From positions 10,700,608 to 10,764,607 of the forward strand of contig JACMZG010001913.1 of the NCBI GenBank assembly GCA_018340805.1: 64,000 nucleotides of DNA, in the 5' to 3' direction. The number at the start of each line of letters is the position of its first letter. Positions within the stretch are counted from its first letter, which is position 1. Below are positions 38,635 to 50,760 of this stretch, one piece after another. This DNA is from Microvelia longipes. Lineage: Eukaryota > Arthropoda > Insecta > Hemiptera > Veliidae. The notes beneath the pieces were generated by a model. It did no database searches. It had not been told where the DNA came from and worked only from the letters and a program-made list of their open reading frames with translations. The position numbers were made by a program, and so were the translations under genes.

Positions 38635-38956
38635 TTTTTTTGGCCATTAAACAAATATCATAACTTTAGTTATAGTTATCCGATTTTGACAAAAAAACAC
38701 TCGTTTTATAGGAAATTTTATCAGCTTTAATAAATGTTCTCTTCATGTTTTGCACACGACTTACAGGGAACCACTTATTACAAGAAAACTGGAATTAGTG
38801 CGATTTTCTAATGTTTTGAGCGAGCGCATTCATATGAAGGGCTCCACTCTGGAAAGGCAGACTAGGCTCTTCTTTCATAATTTAAGCTATATTTTCAGAA
38901 AAATTTGATTTGAAGAAGTACAAAATGAGTCACATTTTTAGGCCTGGCTCTTGGAC
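38635..38956 (+). mobile_element. Foldback A, right arm only (copy 3)
   Basis: Matches the right half of foldback A from GGCCATTAAACAAATATC to CTCTTGGACTATA. Its end is interrupted by the inverted-repeat element at 38957. Confidence 0.7.
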
Positions 38957-39730
38957 TATAGTACGACACACGGCTAAAATCAATTGACAGCGCGCCAAAA
39001 ATCTGTGAGGGAAAGAATTCTATTGGTTCAGACCGACCCCGCTCTTTCCCCCTCCACCTCTTGCCAACCTTGGTATAAAAAAATACCTTTTTCGTAAATA
39101 AAATCATAAAAAGGCAACACTAGTTGTAAATATTTGTAACCTCGCATCGCTTTTATTGTGGTCATTGATCTGTTTGATTTCGTTTCGTTTCATTCCAATC
39201 TGTTCAATTTATCAAATAAATGCGAAGTTGTAATATGATCTGAGTGCCTATATTTGACGCTTGGACATTGACGTATTCTTCAAGTATTTCTTGCTTTTTG
39301 AGTACAGCGCTGGAGTACACAAAAAAGCAGTTTGTTTTGGAAAAAAGTAATTATAGCTGACAATTTATTTAAATCGTCAAACTTTTATCGAAGAACTATT
39401 ATGATCCATTGCATTACGTAATTAAAAACTTTAACTCCACTTAATTCATACTTCCCGAACGAATTTAAAGCAACATTTAGTTGGAAATTTAAAAGATACA
39501 ACAATATTCCTTCTTAAAAAGTAAATAAATAATTTTTAAAAATAAAAAAATACGATATCAAATAAAAACAAATAATAAAATTCAAAACATAACCTGACTT
39601 TCAGTGTTGCCAGAGTAGGGAATTTTTTTTGTTACATAAAACAAGGGATTTTTTTATTAAAAAAAGAGGGTTGAAAGCATTGAGATTTTGGCGGGCTGTC
39701 AATTGATTTTAGCCGTGTGTCGTATTATAA
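38957..39730. mobile_element. Terminal-inverted-repeat element M3, 774 bp
   Basis: The 40-bp ends are inverted copies with two mismatches or so: ACGACACACGGCTAAAATC and AATTGACAG plus CGCC. It sits at a TATA-type site with possible TA duplication, as in Tc1/mariner-type elements. No transposase ORF, so non-autonomous. Confidence 0.75.
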
Positions 39731-39764
39731 TAGTATTAGTTTTTAAATTCAAATCCTTGATGAG

Positions 39765-39975
39765 GACTTACAGGGAACCACTTATTGCAAGAAAACTGGA
39801 ATTAGTGCGATTTTCTAATATTTTGAGCGAGCACATTCATACGAAGAGCTCCACTCTGGAAAGGAGACAACGCTCTTCTTTCATGATTTAAGGTATATTT
39901 TCAGAAAAAATTGGTTTGAAGTAGTACAAAATAAATAATATTTTTTAGGTCTGGCTCTTGCACTATAACTACATA
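39765..39975 (+). mobile_element. Foldback A, right arm (copy 4)
   Basis: CTTACAGGGAACCACTTATT through CTGGCTCTTGCACTATA repeats the last 210 bp of foldback A, separated from copy 3 by a GTATTAGTTTTTAAATTC flank also seen beside copy 1. Confidence 0.7.
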
Positions 39976-40224
39976 TACGAGTTATAGTAAGAACGTTTAT
40001 ACCGCAGCGTGTACCTTGAATCAGATTATTATCGCCAGCTGACACCTTACACTCACTAGTTTTCCAGCTGACGAAATATTATTATATATTTGTATATATT
40101 TTACTTTTCTTTATCTCATGTTTTGTCCTCGAGCGGAGTAAAATTACTTCAAGGATGCAGTCTAGTTGTCTCATCCCGTCAGTAAATATAAAATAAAATC
40201 ACTTACAAGTGTTTGTTATTAAAA

Positions 40225-40425
40225 AGCTCTCTAACTGACCGTTATAGGGACTTGGAAAACTCTTTAACTGGGTTATAGGAACTTAAAGAGCTCTCTATCA
40301 GGGTTATAGGAACTTAGAGAGCTCTTTAACTGGGTTGAAGGAACTTAAAGAGCTCTTAACCTGGGTTATAGGAACTTAGAGAGCTCTCTAACTGGCTTAT
40401 AGGGACTCTAACTGGCTTAAGAGTC
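40225..40425. repeat. 31-bp tandem repeat, about 6 copies
   Basis: The unit ACTGGGTTATAGGAACTTAG plus AGAGCTCTTTA. A related short array is at 41745-41835 (GTTATAGGGACTT, GAGAGCTTTT). Confidence 0.85.
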
Positions 40426-40538
40426 AACGCTTTCCTAAATGAATCAGCCTCTCTGGCTTCCGCTGCATCTTGCTAGCACTGCAAGAATCTTGCTTATCTC
40501 TTTTTGGAACAGAGGTTATTTGTATTTCTGTATTTGAG

Positions 40539-41042
40539 GCAAGGATCTTGAATAAAGGGGATGACACATTGAGTCGATTTTCCATACAAAAAAGTGACCC
40601 CATCGAAAACCAAAAAATATAGAGAAACAATATTTGACACGAAACACACGTCAAAAACCAACTGCACATGCTTTGTACAAACTGCGTATGCGCAAAATCC
40701 TTAAAACAGCGCAGGTCTTAAAATTTAGAGGCAAACTTACCTCTCAATGGTTTCCCATTGTTTATTGCTAGAGAAGGACACGCTTAAATTATCACTCACT
40801 GAAGTGACTAAGTATAGACCAAAATTTCAATCTAATTTAGTACCAAGTGATTTAACAAGCATCACAAATGTAACAATCACGAGAAGCACAGAAGAAAGTT
40901 GAGAAGCAAACTCGACAACCTTGCTACATAACCTGCGTTTGGCGCCTTTTTTCATTATAACCAGGGGGAAGATTTTCTCATACAACTTCCACGGGGTCAG
41001 AAATGTTCCTTAATGCGTCATCCCCTTTATTCAAGATCCTTG
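40539..41042. mobile_element. hAT-type MITE M2, perfect 8-bp target duplication
   Basis: 504 bp with ends CAAGGATCTTGAATAAAG and its inverse. ATTTGAGG is duplicated exactly on both sides (40531-40538, 41043-41050). No ORF. The end sequence and duplication length fit hAT-type elements. Confidence 0.85.
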
Positions 41043-41289
41043 ATTTGAGGTGACAAAAATTTCTTTTTTATCCAAACCTCATGATTAGTTTAAGTTTAAT
41101 TATATATTTGATCGTGACGAACCAAGGTAATAAATATAACCTTGTGCATCGGAATCGCGAAGCGCATCGACCATATGCTCGACTTCGCCTCGGGTTTTAC
41201 TCGAGCGTTAGGATTTTCGGCATAAATTTAGGATCCCAGGAGCTATCATGCTGCGAAGCAGTTTTATTTTGGAAAGCGTTGTACATATA

Positions 41290-41425
41290 TCCTTAGAGTG
41301 AGCGTGAATGGAGTTCATTATAATTAATAAAAGAAAATAAATCTCTCCACAAAACAAAACTTTATTGGCAAAGCGCTTTGAACCTAACTAGATGCCATCA
41401 TCAGTGCAAAACCTAACAAACAAGC
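41290..41425 (-). repeat. Family H hammerhead-like repeat, decayed
   Basis: Minus strand: GCACTGATGATGGCATC, TTAGGTTCAAAGCGCTTTG, then TTGTGGAGAGATTTATTTTC. GAAA is CAAA here. Confidence 0.55.
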
Positions 41426-42180
41426 AAATAAAATAAGTAAAATGAGTGTTTAATCATAAAAAAACGGATGACTAAAAATTTAATTCGCCACTAGAGGAAA
41501 ATGACCTAGTAGTCGACCTCAAAAAAAAATATAACAACAATTACCAAACGAATGATGAACAAAAGTATGAAAAGGAGACAAAAGAAATGAAATAAAAATA
41601 CTAAAACGTAATAAAAGAAAAAGTAAATAAAAAAAAAAATAATATAAAAATTAATATGATAAAATTACTACCGTTAAGATGTAAAGAAAAAGAGAAGCGA
41701 GTCTAAGTTTTTATATTAAATGATATTAGAGTCAGACTGACAGTATGAAGCGAGCTCTCTAACTGTCCGTTATAGGGACTTAAAAAGGTCGCTAACTAAC
41801 CTTTACAGGGACTTAGAGAGCTTTTTGTCAAGGAAAGGTAAGTTCAAATTATATATTTTGATGAAATATCATATAGAAGAGATAAACATAATGAAATACA
41901 TATGTTTAATAAATAACCAAAAAAATTAATTATTTTAATCATTTATTATTAAAATTATATTATTAACATAAGCTGACTTTGGACACCGGATTTAACCCCG
42001 ATAATTGTCTACAAGACACTTATTAACATTTGTATTATCGACACCGATAATACAAATTATCGGTGTCGATATCGGTGTTCAACACCGAGTTGAACCCCTG
42101 TCTACACGGAGTAAAATCGGTATCGATAATTCAACCTGGTGAACAACCCAAAGTTCGACACCTCGTGTAGACGAAGTAAA
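41426..42180. other. AT-rich region; short tandem array and inverted repeat
   Basis: 41745-41835 holds degenerate 31-bp units. 42035-42073 is an inverted repeat, TATCGACACCGATAAT with ATTATCGGTGTCGATA, within a stretch rich in CACCG/CGGTG blocks (41975-42175) that may be a decayed MITE. Confidence 0.5.
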
Positions 42181-43226
42181 TATTAATAATAATTTAGTAC
42201 TAACAAGAAGCAACAAAATATGTAAGGATTTTTTTAATTATTTATGGATTTCTACAAGGAAGTTTGCTTATACGACGAATTTCAAAAAGAAAAGCTACGA
42301 AGGTGTGAAAATAGCCATAGGATGCTTCCTGTAAAGGATGGTACGCCATTGACCGCTAGACTTGGCGGGGGCACTGCCGTGCCGTCAGATATATATCTAC
42401 GATAAAGATATGCATCGTTAGCGCAACAGAATTACTTTATGTACTTCTGTTCTGACCTCCTTGTTTGACTCCGTGCGTCACATCCTAATATGTAGCTAAG
42501 AGCGAAAAAAATCGTCGACCGTGGAGTTTTGTATCCCCAGCGTATCTATTATACAAGTATGAATGACAATTGTTGTCACGTTTTTGCCATATATTCATAG
42601 TCTACATCTAAACACGTCCTAACTGACATTACTGACTAACAAAAGACACTGACACTCACAAATCCATCAATGGACCATTACGCCAAACAATTCATATTAT
42701 TCAGCACAAATTGGTTCAAACTCGTGAGATCGATACCTTGGCCTCTCGATTGAAAAGCCTAAATATGTAGATCAAAGGTTAAGGATGATTATAACTTGAC
42801 CTATCCAATAATTATTTTATTACAAATTTTATAATACTTTTTTCTATTTTTTTGACATTTTATATTGAGTAATACGACAACAATTATTGTTAATTGTTGT
42901 CGTATTAAAAAATTGTAATAGTTTCATGGCTTGAGAAGTCTGGTAAGAGAAACAATCCACTGATTAAACTCTGACGGGAGTTGATAGATGAATTATTTAG
43001 TATATGGAATATTATAATGATAATTATATTGGAAGAGATAGATTGGATATAGATACATTATATGATAGATTTAGATAAAAGTTAATTCGGATAAAATATA
43101 TAAGTTAGATAGGTAATAAGTTTTAAGATCCTGCAGGCCCCGACACCAAGGGTTCACAAGAAGCATATGATGTTTCTTCCTAGTCCCTCCCGATGTTGGA
43201 AGCTGCATAACTTAAATAGAGGGGAA
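42181..43226. other. No recognised gene
   Basis: Higher GC near 42290-42530, but only short open frames. A small perfect hairpin near 42868-42908 (ACGACAACAATTATTGTTAA and TTGTCGT). Nothing assigned. Confidence 0.45.
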
Positions 43227-43469
43227 TTAATTTATGACTGGTTTAGCTGGTCTCTGGGGCCACTGTCGTCTCAGGCGCCTGGTAGGATTATCTGGAAGGG
43301 TTTTAGATGAGAGAAGTTTTACTAATGGATTGGTATTGTTTACTAGGGATTCATGGAACTTTTGGTAGCGGGATTTGGAGAGGTCTCTAACAAATGGGAC
43401 TTTGAGGTCGTCATGTAGGGTAAGGTTAGAAACATAAAAAGGAGCATTAGTGATTTTTCTGAGGTTATA
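43227..43469 (-). pseudogene. Jockey-clade LINE, C-terminal 80 codons
   Basis: The minus frame reads NAPFYVSNLTLHDDLKVPFV, then SRYQKFHESLVNNTNPLV and NPTRRLRRQWP before a TAA at 43229-43227. N-x-T-L-H-x-D-L-x-x-P and R-R-L-R-R-x-W-P are hallmarks of the jockey-clade ORF2 C terminus. The upstream part is absent. Confidence 0.82.
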
Positions 43470-43514
43470 ATACTAAAATAGAAAATCATGTATGAGATGA
43501 CTCCAAAATTTTTC

Positions 43515-43625
43515 TCCTTATCACATCGGATTCGCTACGCTCATCCTCACAACTTCAGACTCGCTTCGCTCTTCCTCACTACTTCAGACTCACTCCGCTC
43601 ATCCTCAGACAATATCCTCCTTCCT
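43515..43625 (-). repeat. 5S-composite body fragment
   Basis: ATCGGATTCGCTACGCTCAT, CAGACTCGCTTCGCTCTTCC and CAGACTCACTCCGCTCATCC are antisense copies of the GAGCGAAGCGAGTC body blocks. Confidence 0.65.
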
Positions 43626-44396
43626 CTTTCCATTCGTTTGAAAGAGTAGGTCATTTCAACTCGAAATTAAGGCTGACGTATTAACATTAGAAAGAACTCG
43701 ACGAGAGTAAAAATGCCATATTTGTGGAGAGAACACAAATCTTTAATTACATTTTAATTTTTTAACAAATCCAGAGTAACTACTCTCCTTAAATTTAGCA
43801 GCATTAGTGACTTTAAATACAGGATTCAAAGTATGAGCGCTAGAGGAGATCATCATGATCAGAATAATAAAGCCTCTCCACTGATGTATTATTTATTTAA
43901 AATAAAGCATAACCGACTTTCAACCAACTAAAGGCCATCACAGTGCATAACAAACAAATAATTAAAAAAAATAAAAGTACAAAAACAATGCAAGAGGGTA
44001 AAATCATAAGTTAAAACAAAAATAAAAATATATAAAAAAACAAACACTAAAACGCATTAAAGAATGAGAAAAAATATACCGGTGAGATGTTAGGAAGCTA
44101 GGTTTTGAGTCTTTTCTTACTGTTGACTAACCTTATCGTATTGAAGAGGAGGTGTTATTTTAGCTATTTCTCTTATCTAAATAGACACTTATTTTATTAT
44201 TCTGACTTTAAATACCTTACAAGATACCCCATAAATACCTTATAAGGGTAAGGTAGTGATTTATGTTCTCAGACAAAAATTAAGTCGTTTTTACTCAAGC
44301 AAATTCTTTTTTTTTGTCCATACTATAGCTTCCTTTTTTACTTAAAATGTCCATTTAAAAATTTAAACTTTGGAGACTTATTCCCACCAAAATAGC
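43626..44396. other. AT-rich; family H copy at 43860-43960 (minus)
   Basis: Minus strand 43960-43860 reads TGCACTGTGATGGCC, TTGGTTGAAAGTCGG, then ATCAGTGGAGAGGCTTTATT. The hammerhead core is broken (CTGTGATG). Confidence 0.5.
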
Positions 44397-44397
44397 G

Positions 44398-44648
44398 ATG
44401 GGTATACTAGTCGTATTGAAACGAAACTTAGTGTACTTAATTATTACGTAATAATATACACTTGTCCTAAATTTAAATTCAATTGGATTTTTTACAACTT
44501 TTTAAAAAATGTGCAAAAATCATTTGATAAAAATTGAACCTATTCTGACAATGACATGAACTTGGTACATATGTAGTATCATACATGGCTCCATGCGTGC
44601 CAAACGTAATGGGTTATTGACGCTATGAAAAAATATTATTATTTAAAT
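44398..44648 (-). repeat. About 250-bp direct repeat, downstream copy
   Basis: Roughly 97% identical to 45346-45596 (two adjacent substitutions, a few single-base indels and one short variable spot counted by eye). It flanks a LINE tail. Confidence 0.9.
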
Positions 44649-45345
44649 TATTTATTTATTTATTATTAAGGTGCTTAACACTAAGGTCATCAGCACCTCT
44701 TCTATATAGACAAAAAGATAAAATAGACTAAGACTACACTGATGAGCAGGTCAAAATGCTTAAATATCATAATAAGATAAATTAAGTAAATCAAGTATAG
44801 AATAAAGATAAACTAAATATAAGATAAACACAGGGTGGTACAAGTATATTGTGTAAGTGTTTTTGTTTATTATTTCATTTAATATATTGTTTATTGTGTA
44901 TTATTTATTTGTTATTTATTTATTTTATTTAATTATATTACGCATTTATAAGTGTGTAATAGTATTAGTGTATACTGAAATGCTTTAAAGTTCTATAAAA
45001 TTAGTTAAAAAGGTTTTAGTTATTAAGAGTTGGTTATATTTCGTTAAAGAACTCGTTGTCAAGGAGGAAATTAAAAAGATTTTGAATAGTGGGTTCATCA
45101 TTGCCTAAAATTTCTTCCATTGTAGATGGTATATGATGAAATTTGAGAGAATCTTGAAGTATGAAACAATCTATCAAAAAATGTTTTACTGTCAAAGGCT
45201 CATTGCAGAGTCTACACTTGGGGTACTCTCTGTTCTTGTAAATAAATAGCTGTGCGTAAGTCTAGTGTGTCCGAGTCTCAATCTACATAGTACAGTTTCT
45301 TCATGTCTCTTTTCCCTGTAGCACGTTTTCCACTCTTCTACTGTG
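44649..45345 (-). pseudogene. LINE C-terminal fragment with TAAA tail
   Basis: The minus frame reads RLRLGHTRLTHSYLFTR, then after one frameshift PKCRLCNEPLTVKHFLIDC, a C-x-x-C..H..C motif, ending at a TAA near 45045. The 3' UTR ends with hairpin GGTGCTGATGACC..GTTAAGCACC and a TAAA-type tail (44650-44675). The architecture fits LINEs with a C-terminal zinc motif. Confidence 0.8.
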
Positions 45346-45596
45346 GGTATACTAGTCGTATTGAAACGAAACTTAGTGTACTTAATTATTACGTAATAAT
45401 ATACACTTGTCCTAAATTTAAATTCAATTGGATTTTTTACAACTTTTTAAAAAATGTGCAAAAATCATTTGATAAAAATTGAACTAATTCTGACAATGAC
45501 ATGAAACTTGGTACATGTTAGTATCATACATGGCTCCATGCGTGCCAAAACGTAATGGGTTATTGACGCTATGAAAAAATATTATTATTTAAATCA
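45346..45596 (-). repeat. About 250-bp direct repeat, upstream copy
   Basis: Partner of 44398-44648, contiguous with the rest of part J on its 5' side. Other copies of the composite repeat contain this segment only once. Confidence 0.9.
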
Positions 45597-45879
45597 TAAT
45601 TATTATTTTCCAGATAGCACAATTACGCCTATAGACTGATTTTTGTACAAAGTTTCAACTCTATAGCATAAATACACTGGAAGGCACGATGATAACAAAC
45701 ACACACACCCGCATACACAAAAATATACAGAAATCTTTGTAAAACCCACGCAAGAGGGTATTTAAACACCTGAAACGGATTATGCAAGTGGCGCTCTTGT
45801 TCGGAGTTTTTTTAGCTAACAAAATACTCCTATGTATACGGTGTACATGAGGAAAAGTGATTGGCAATAAATACCTTCT

Positions 45880-46225
45880 GGTACTTTATAGAGTAAATTA
45901 AAATAAATACCTGCTGGAACTTTACAAAGTAAATGGAAATAAATACCTGCTGGGACTTAACAAAGAAAATTACAATAAATACTGGGCTGGGCAATAAATA
46001 CCTGCTGGGACTTACATAGTAAATGACAATAAATACCTGCTGGGATTTACATAGTAAATGACAATAAATACCTGCTGGGACTTTACATAGTAAATGACAA
46101 TAAATACCTGCTGGGACTTTACATAGTAAATGGCAATAAATACCTGCTGGGACTTTACATAGTAATGGCAATAAATACCTGCTGGGACTTTATAGTAAAT
46201 GGCAATAAATACCTGCAGGGACTAA
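45880..46225. repeat. 36-bp minisatellite, about 9 copies
   Basis: The unit AGTAAATGGCAATAAATACC plus TGCTGGGACTTTACAT. Confidence 0.93.
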
Positions 46226-46500
46226 ATAATAAACAAATTACCCTTAAGATAAGATCATTTTAAAAATCGGATTAACTTTAAAAAAAAGAATTTCAAATGC
46301 ATTACAAGATCAAATATAAATTAAATAAAAATATAAATTGCAATACCTCAAAACTGTTTTGGAGATAGATGTTATACCATACTGGCACATATAATAATAT
46401 AATATACACATATAAACATAAAAGTATGGAATTTATTAACATATAAAACACTGTAATAAGTCATGATACAAACATGTTTAGTTATAAGTAAATATATAAG

Positions 46501-46502
<2 letters not shown>

Positions 46503-46577
<75 letters not shown>
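46503..46577. repeat. (TA)n microsatellite
   Basis: About 75 bp of pure TA. Confidence 0.97.
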
Positions 46578-46579
<2 letters not shown>

Positions 46580-46914
46580 CAAAACCAACAAATCAAGAGA
46601 TGCGCAAAGAACCTCCGGACGACAACAAAACGTAGTTAATGAAGGAAGAACAAAAGTGAAAAATGAAACTAGCAATGAAGAAAATTATAGGATAAGAAAA
46701 CAATTACAATCAGATAAGATGATAATTAGTGTTATTATAATATAAAACAATTAATAGCATCAAGACAACAACGACAAGACTCAGTCACTGGAAATCCTCA
46801 AGATATACCTGAGAATATTAAACTATGTAGAATAGAAACGAGTAGTTTACTCGGGAAGTTATCACGTCATGGTTCCTAAGAGCGAGACGTAACAATGGTA
46901 AAGAAGAGCGGCAA

Positions 46915-47938
46915 ACTGTCCGACATTTTGTTTGTCGAAGAGGATGACACAATAAAATAACTTTACTGGACGTTGTATGAGATCAAGGATCTTGAATAAA
47001 AGGGGATGACGCATTAAGGAACATTTCTGACCCCATGGAAGTTGTATGAGATAGAGAAATAGGAGCAAACATACATTCCCTTTGGTTATAATGAAAAAAA
47101 CGCGCCAAACGCAGGTTATGTAGCAAGGTTGTCGAGTTTGCTTCTCAACTTTCTTCTGTGATTCTCGTGATTGTTACATTTGTGATGCTTGTTAAATTAC
47201 TTGTACTTAATTAATTTTAAATGTTGGTCTATACTTAGTCACTTCAGTGAGTGATAATTTAAGCGTGTTATGTTATAAACAATAATAAACAATGGGAAAC
47301 CATTGAGAGGTAAGTTTGCCTCTAAAATTTAAGACCTGCGCTGTTAAAGGAATTGTAAACAAGCGCAGTTTGTACCAAGCATGTGCAGTTGGTTTTTGAC
47401 GTGTGTTTTGTGTTTTCTCTCTATTTTTTGGTTTTCGATGAGGTCACTTGTTTGTATGGCTAATCGACTTAGTGCGTCATCCCCTTTATTCAAGATCCTT
47501 GTATTAGATAGAGAAATAAGAGGACTTTTACCTTCTCATGGTTATAGCAAAACAAAGCGCGAAACGCAGGTTACGTAACAAAGATTAGTCGAGTTTGCTT
47601 CTCAAACTTCTTCTATGCTTGTCAATCGGAATTGTCGGGATTTTAAATACCTTCGGTGTTTCTAAATCAATAAAAATAAAAAATAAAAGATCTTACTTTT
47701 TACTATCTGCTCTTTTTAATAAGCAAAACAATGGGAAACCATCAGGAGATAAGTTTGCCTCTTAATTTAGAACGTGCGCAATTAATGTAATGATTGTATG
47801 CATGTCCAGTTCGTATCAAGCACGTGCAGTTTGCTTTTGACATGTGTATGTATTTTTCTCAATTTTTCTCTCGATGGAGTCACTTAGTTATATGGCAAAA
47901 TCAACTTAGTGCGTCATCCCCTTTATTCGAGAACCTTG
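46915..47938. mobile_element. Older M2 copy, split by a younger M2
   Basis: The left part 46915-46983 (GAGGATGACAC.. to GTTGTATGAGAT) and right part 47502-47938 (AGAGAAATAAGAGG.. to ..CCCCTTTATTCGAGAACCTTG) match successive segments of M2. The insertion point falls exactly inside the GTATGAGATAGAGAAATA block seen intact at about 47044-47059. Confidence 0.75.
46984..47501. mobile_element. hAT-type MITE M2, second copy (518 bp)
   Basis: Same ends as 40539-41042, opposite internal orientation. The flanks TATGAGAT and TATTAGAT form a 7/8 target duplication. Confidence 0.85.
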
Positions 47939-48368
47939 ATATGTAGACATTTTTTCATTTTCTTGACTGAATTCGTAAGTTTGTAATGTTCTTTATTGTG
48001 CTTCATGTCTAGTATAGAGATAAGTTTATTTGCATTAAGAAATATCGAAAACATAAAATACGAAGAAGAAATTCAAAAATCTGTTTTCAAATAATTAGTC
48101 CATAAAGAATAATAAGATTCTTCTTGTAAAATTGTTCCGAATTCGACAAATCAATTTAAAGTATCCAGTTCTCAGCACTCTGATTATATAAAAACTCTAA
48201 TATTTACCTCCAATTATTTTGTTTTGACATGATAAACGTAATAAGGGCGAAGTAATAGGTCACCTAGCAAGAAGGCCACATTTTGGGCATATTTTGCTAA
48301 CTCCCTTAGATAGAAGATAATGTTCAACCTTATTAGTTCTAGTGCAGGCATTTTGAGTCTAATACTAT
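47939..48368. other. No recognised feature
   Basis: AT-rich, unassigned. Confidence 0.5.
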
Positions 48369-48995
48369 AAGTCTTTTATCTCCAGACGGTGAAAAATGTT
48401 AGGTTTATTAACTAGTTTTTAGGGAGTAAAGAAGCACTTTTCTCCCATGGGAGTGAAAAGTGTTTCCTATTATTGGGTTATTTGAGCCAATTATACCAAT
48501 TTTTTAGGGGAGTGGTATTCTTTAAATTTATACAGGTGACCGATTAATTTTTTGCAATTTTCCCGGGGGTGGCACCCCCAAAATTTAAAAGGGAGACCCA
48601 ACAAAACAATTTTTTTTTATTGGTTCAAAATCCGTTTCAGGTCAATAGATGTTGTTTGGAGCAATAAAACATTTTTGATTTTTTTTGTTGGCAGCCCCCC
48701 CTAAATTTAAAGGGGGTCCGACCCAAAAAAATAAGAATAAAATACAACCAAACATGTTAAAATAAAATCAACGTCTGGAGATAAAATCTTGTATGCACCT
48801 TGGGAGTAAAATGCTATTTCCCCCATCGCAATTACCTCCCTCGGCTTCGCCTCGGAAGTTAATAGTCATAACTCTCTCGGCTTTGCCTGTGGAATTAAAT
48901 AGTTTGGTACCCTCGGCTTACGCCTTAGGAACATAATAGCAGGAAAATAATAGCATTCTTTACTCCCTCGGTGCATAAATAACTATTATTACTTT
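48369..48995 (+). repeat. Dispersed repeat I, copy 2
   Basis: Starts TTTATCTCCAGACGG and matches 18130-19030 in order, but with fewer internal repeats. Inverted CGTCTGGAGATAAAATC at 48774 marks the inner end. The palindromic CCTCGGCTTCGCCTCGG block and GCATTCTTTACTCCCT close it. Confidence 0.75.
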
Positions 48996-49039
48996 CACTA
49001 GTAATAACACGTAACCCAGAAGCTTTCTTGGTCACATAT

Positions 49040-49065
49040 ACATACACACACACACAACACACACA

Positions 49066-49143
<78 letters not shown>

Positions 49144-49208
49144 TGGTAGAGGCCCCTCTTTTATACTATATCCCCACCCTCTAACCACTACTGAACCCAT
49201 GATATATC

Positions 49209-49290
<82 letters not shown>
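49040..49290. repeat. Two (TA)n microsatellites
   Basis: (CA)n then (TA)n at 49068-49141, and (TA)n at 49204-49288, separated by 60 bp of unique sequence. Confidence 0.95.
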
Positions 49291-49294
<4 letters not shown>

Positions 49295-49321
49295 CCATAA
49301 ACTTCTGAGAGTCCTAAATTT

Positions 49322-49400
49322 TGCCTAATTGTGGCCGACCCACGGCCACATGGCTGTTGCCCTGCATCAGTTCGTGATATTACTAGTTTATATAAGTGTC
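49322..49400 (+). repeat. Dispersed repeat G
   Basis: GTGGCCGACCCACGGCCAC, then GCATCAGTTCGTGATATTAC and TAGTTTATATAAGTG, as at 16226 and (inverted) 61085. Confidence 0.55.
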
Positions 49401-50423
49401 ATACTGCCACGATATAAGCCAATTTTCAAATGTACTAGTCAAAAAATGTGATTTGTTTACATTATGTTATATATGTCAATTAATAAAGCCATATCTAAAA
49501 CTGATAATAAAATGTAACTTCGTATTTTTGTTAACCATACATAGAAGTGCATGTGTAAAAAATGTCAGTCCGATCACAACACGTTTTGAAGATTTGTGAT
49601 TTTTTGACATGTTTGTGGGGTCATTATTGTGGGTTAATAATGTCACACATATTTTATAAACAACAGGGTTTGGGACTTTAACAAGGTTGATGTTTATACT
49701 CAGTTTTATTTCGATTCGAGAAAGCGTTCGTAAGTTATCGTGTCCCATAGAAACGTCTTGGAACAAAAATCTCGTACATACACACTAAGTGAAGCCGATA
49801 AGACCTCGTATATTTAAAATTATTACTGGGAACCTACAGACTTGGCTTATTCAACGATCTCACAACTTTTTACGCTAGACTTTTCTCTTTTTTACACGCA
49901 TGTGTCTTTTTGATGGGATATAACTCTCGCCGTCAACTACAAATAAAATTAAAATAAACAGTAAAAAATTACAGCAACTTATACAAGCTTCTTAATTTAT
50001 TGAGATAGGCTATGCCTCTTCGATATATCTCTATGCCGTCCGTTAACAGTCATTATTAGCATCGGTAACATTAAAACTAGACCAGCAGTTTAACAACGAG
50101 TGTAATAAAACAAAATGAAACATAGACCTGAAAAAAGTTTTTTTTTGTTGGACTATTGTTATTTAGGTTCAAATGCACCCCAAAAATGTACAAATAATAC
50201 CAAATGGAAAAAATAAGGAAAAAAAGAATATAATTTATCTGTAGACACTGTCAATCTGACCTCGTCGTGATAAGATAAATAGTAATTATATATATACATA
50301 TATAATGTTGACTCAATATCATCTTGATATCAAAACTATCGATCTTTTAACACGAGACTGCCTGTCTTAAAGACGTCAAAACATGTGAATATTAAAAACA
50401 AATAAAACGGGTAGAACCATACA
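49401..50423. other. No gene; short M1 end at 49996-50035
   Basis: GAGATAGGCTATGCC..TATATCTCTATG is an isolated M1 terminus. The rest is unassigned AT-rich DNA. Confidence 0.5.
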
Positions 50424-50760
50424 GATATATAATATAAAGAGCATAGCCTATCTTAATACATTGCGGGTCTCTTAAACAACATCTTAAACAACATTTTGGG
50501 GCTCTCAGAAGCTTTGTGTAACCTCATTGAAACCTTCTTCAAAAGTGACTTGTAGTTATTATAAATCAATTGTTTTCGGCTTCCCGGACATTGTTTGTGT
50601 TTAGATTAATGTTTTTAACGTTCTTCTATTTAAGTTATTGTAATTTTGTACTGATTATTTGATAAATTTTATTATATTTATAACCGAAAGTGGTCAGGTT
50701 AGTTTGTCGATGTTTCACAATATAACCTATAGGGGCTCTCCTTAGAATAATACTATATTT
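50424..50760 (+). mobile_element. M1 MITE, decayed copy
   Basis: GCATAGCCTATCTTAATACA through GGCTTCCCGGACATTGTTTG and AACCTATAGGGGCTCTC. Both ends are degraded. Confidence 0.7.

Larger units (their letters stand above)
44398..45790 (-). mobile_element. 5S-composite repeat part J, split by a LINE tail
   Basis: On the minus strand, part J runs from about 45790 (CCGTTTCAGGTGTTTAAATA) through AGTTGAAACTTTGTACAAAA to 45346, then the LINE insert (45345-44649), then a second copy of the last 250 bp (44648-44398) ending at the CAATACGACTAGTATACCC junction. The 5S block is not seen beyond it. Confidence 0.75.

Noticed and set aside
42241..42360. Possible transposase fragment (frame MDFYKEVCLYDEFQKEKLRR)
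   Set aside because: The short frame ends soon and shows no motif I can place. Treated as chance.
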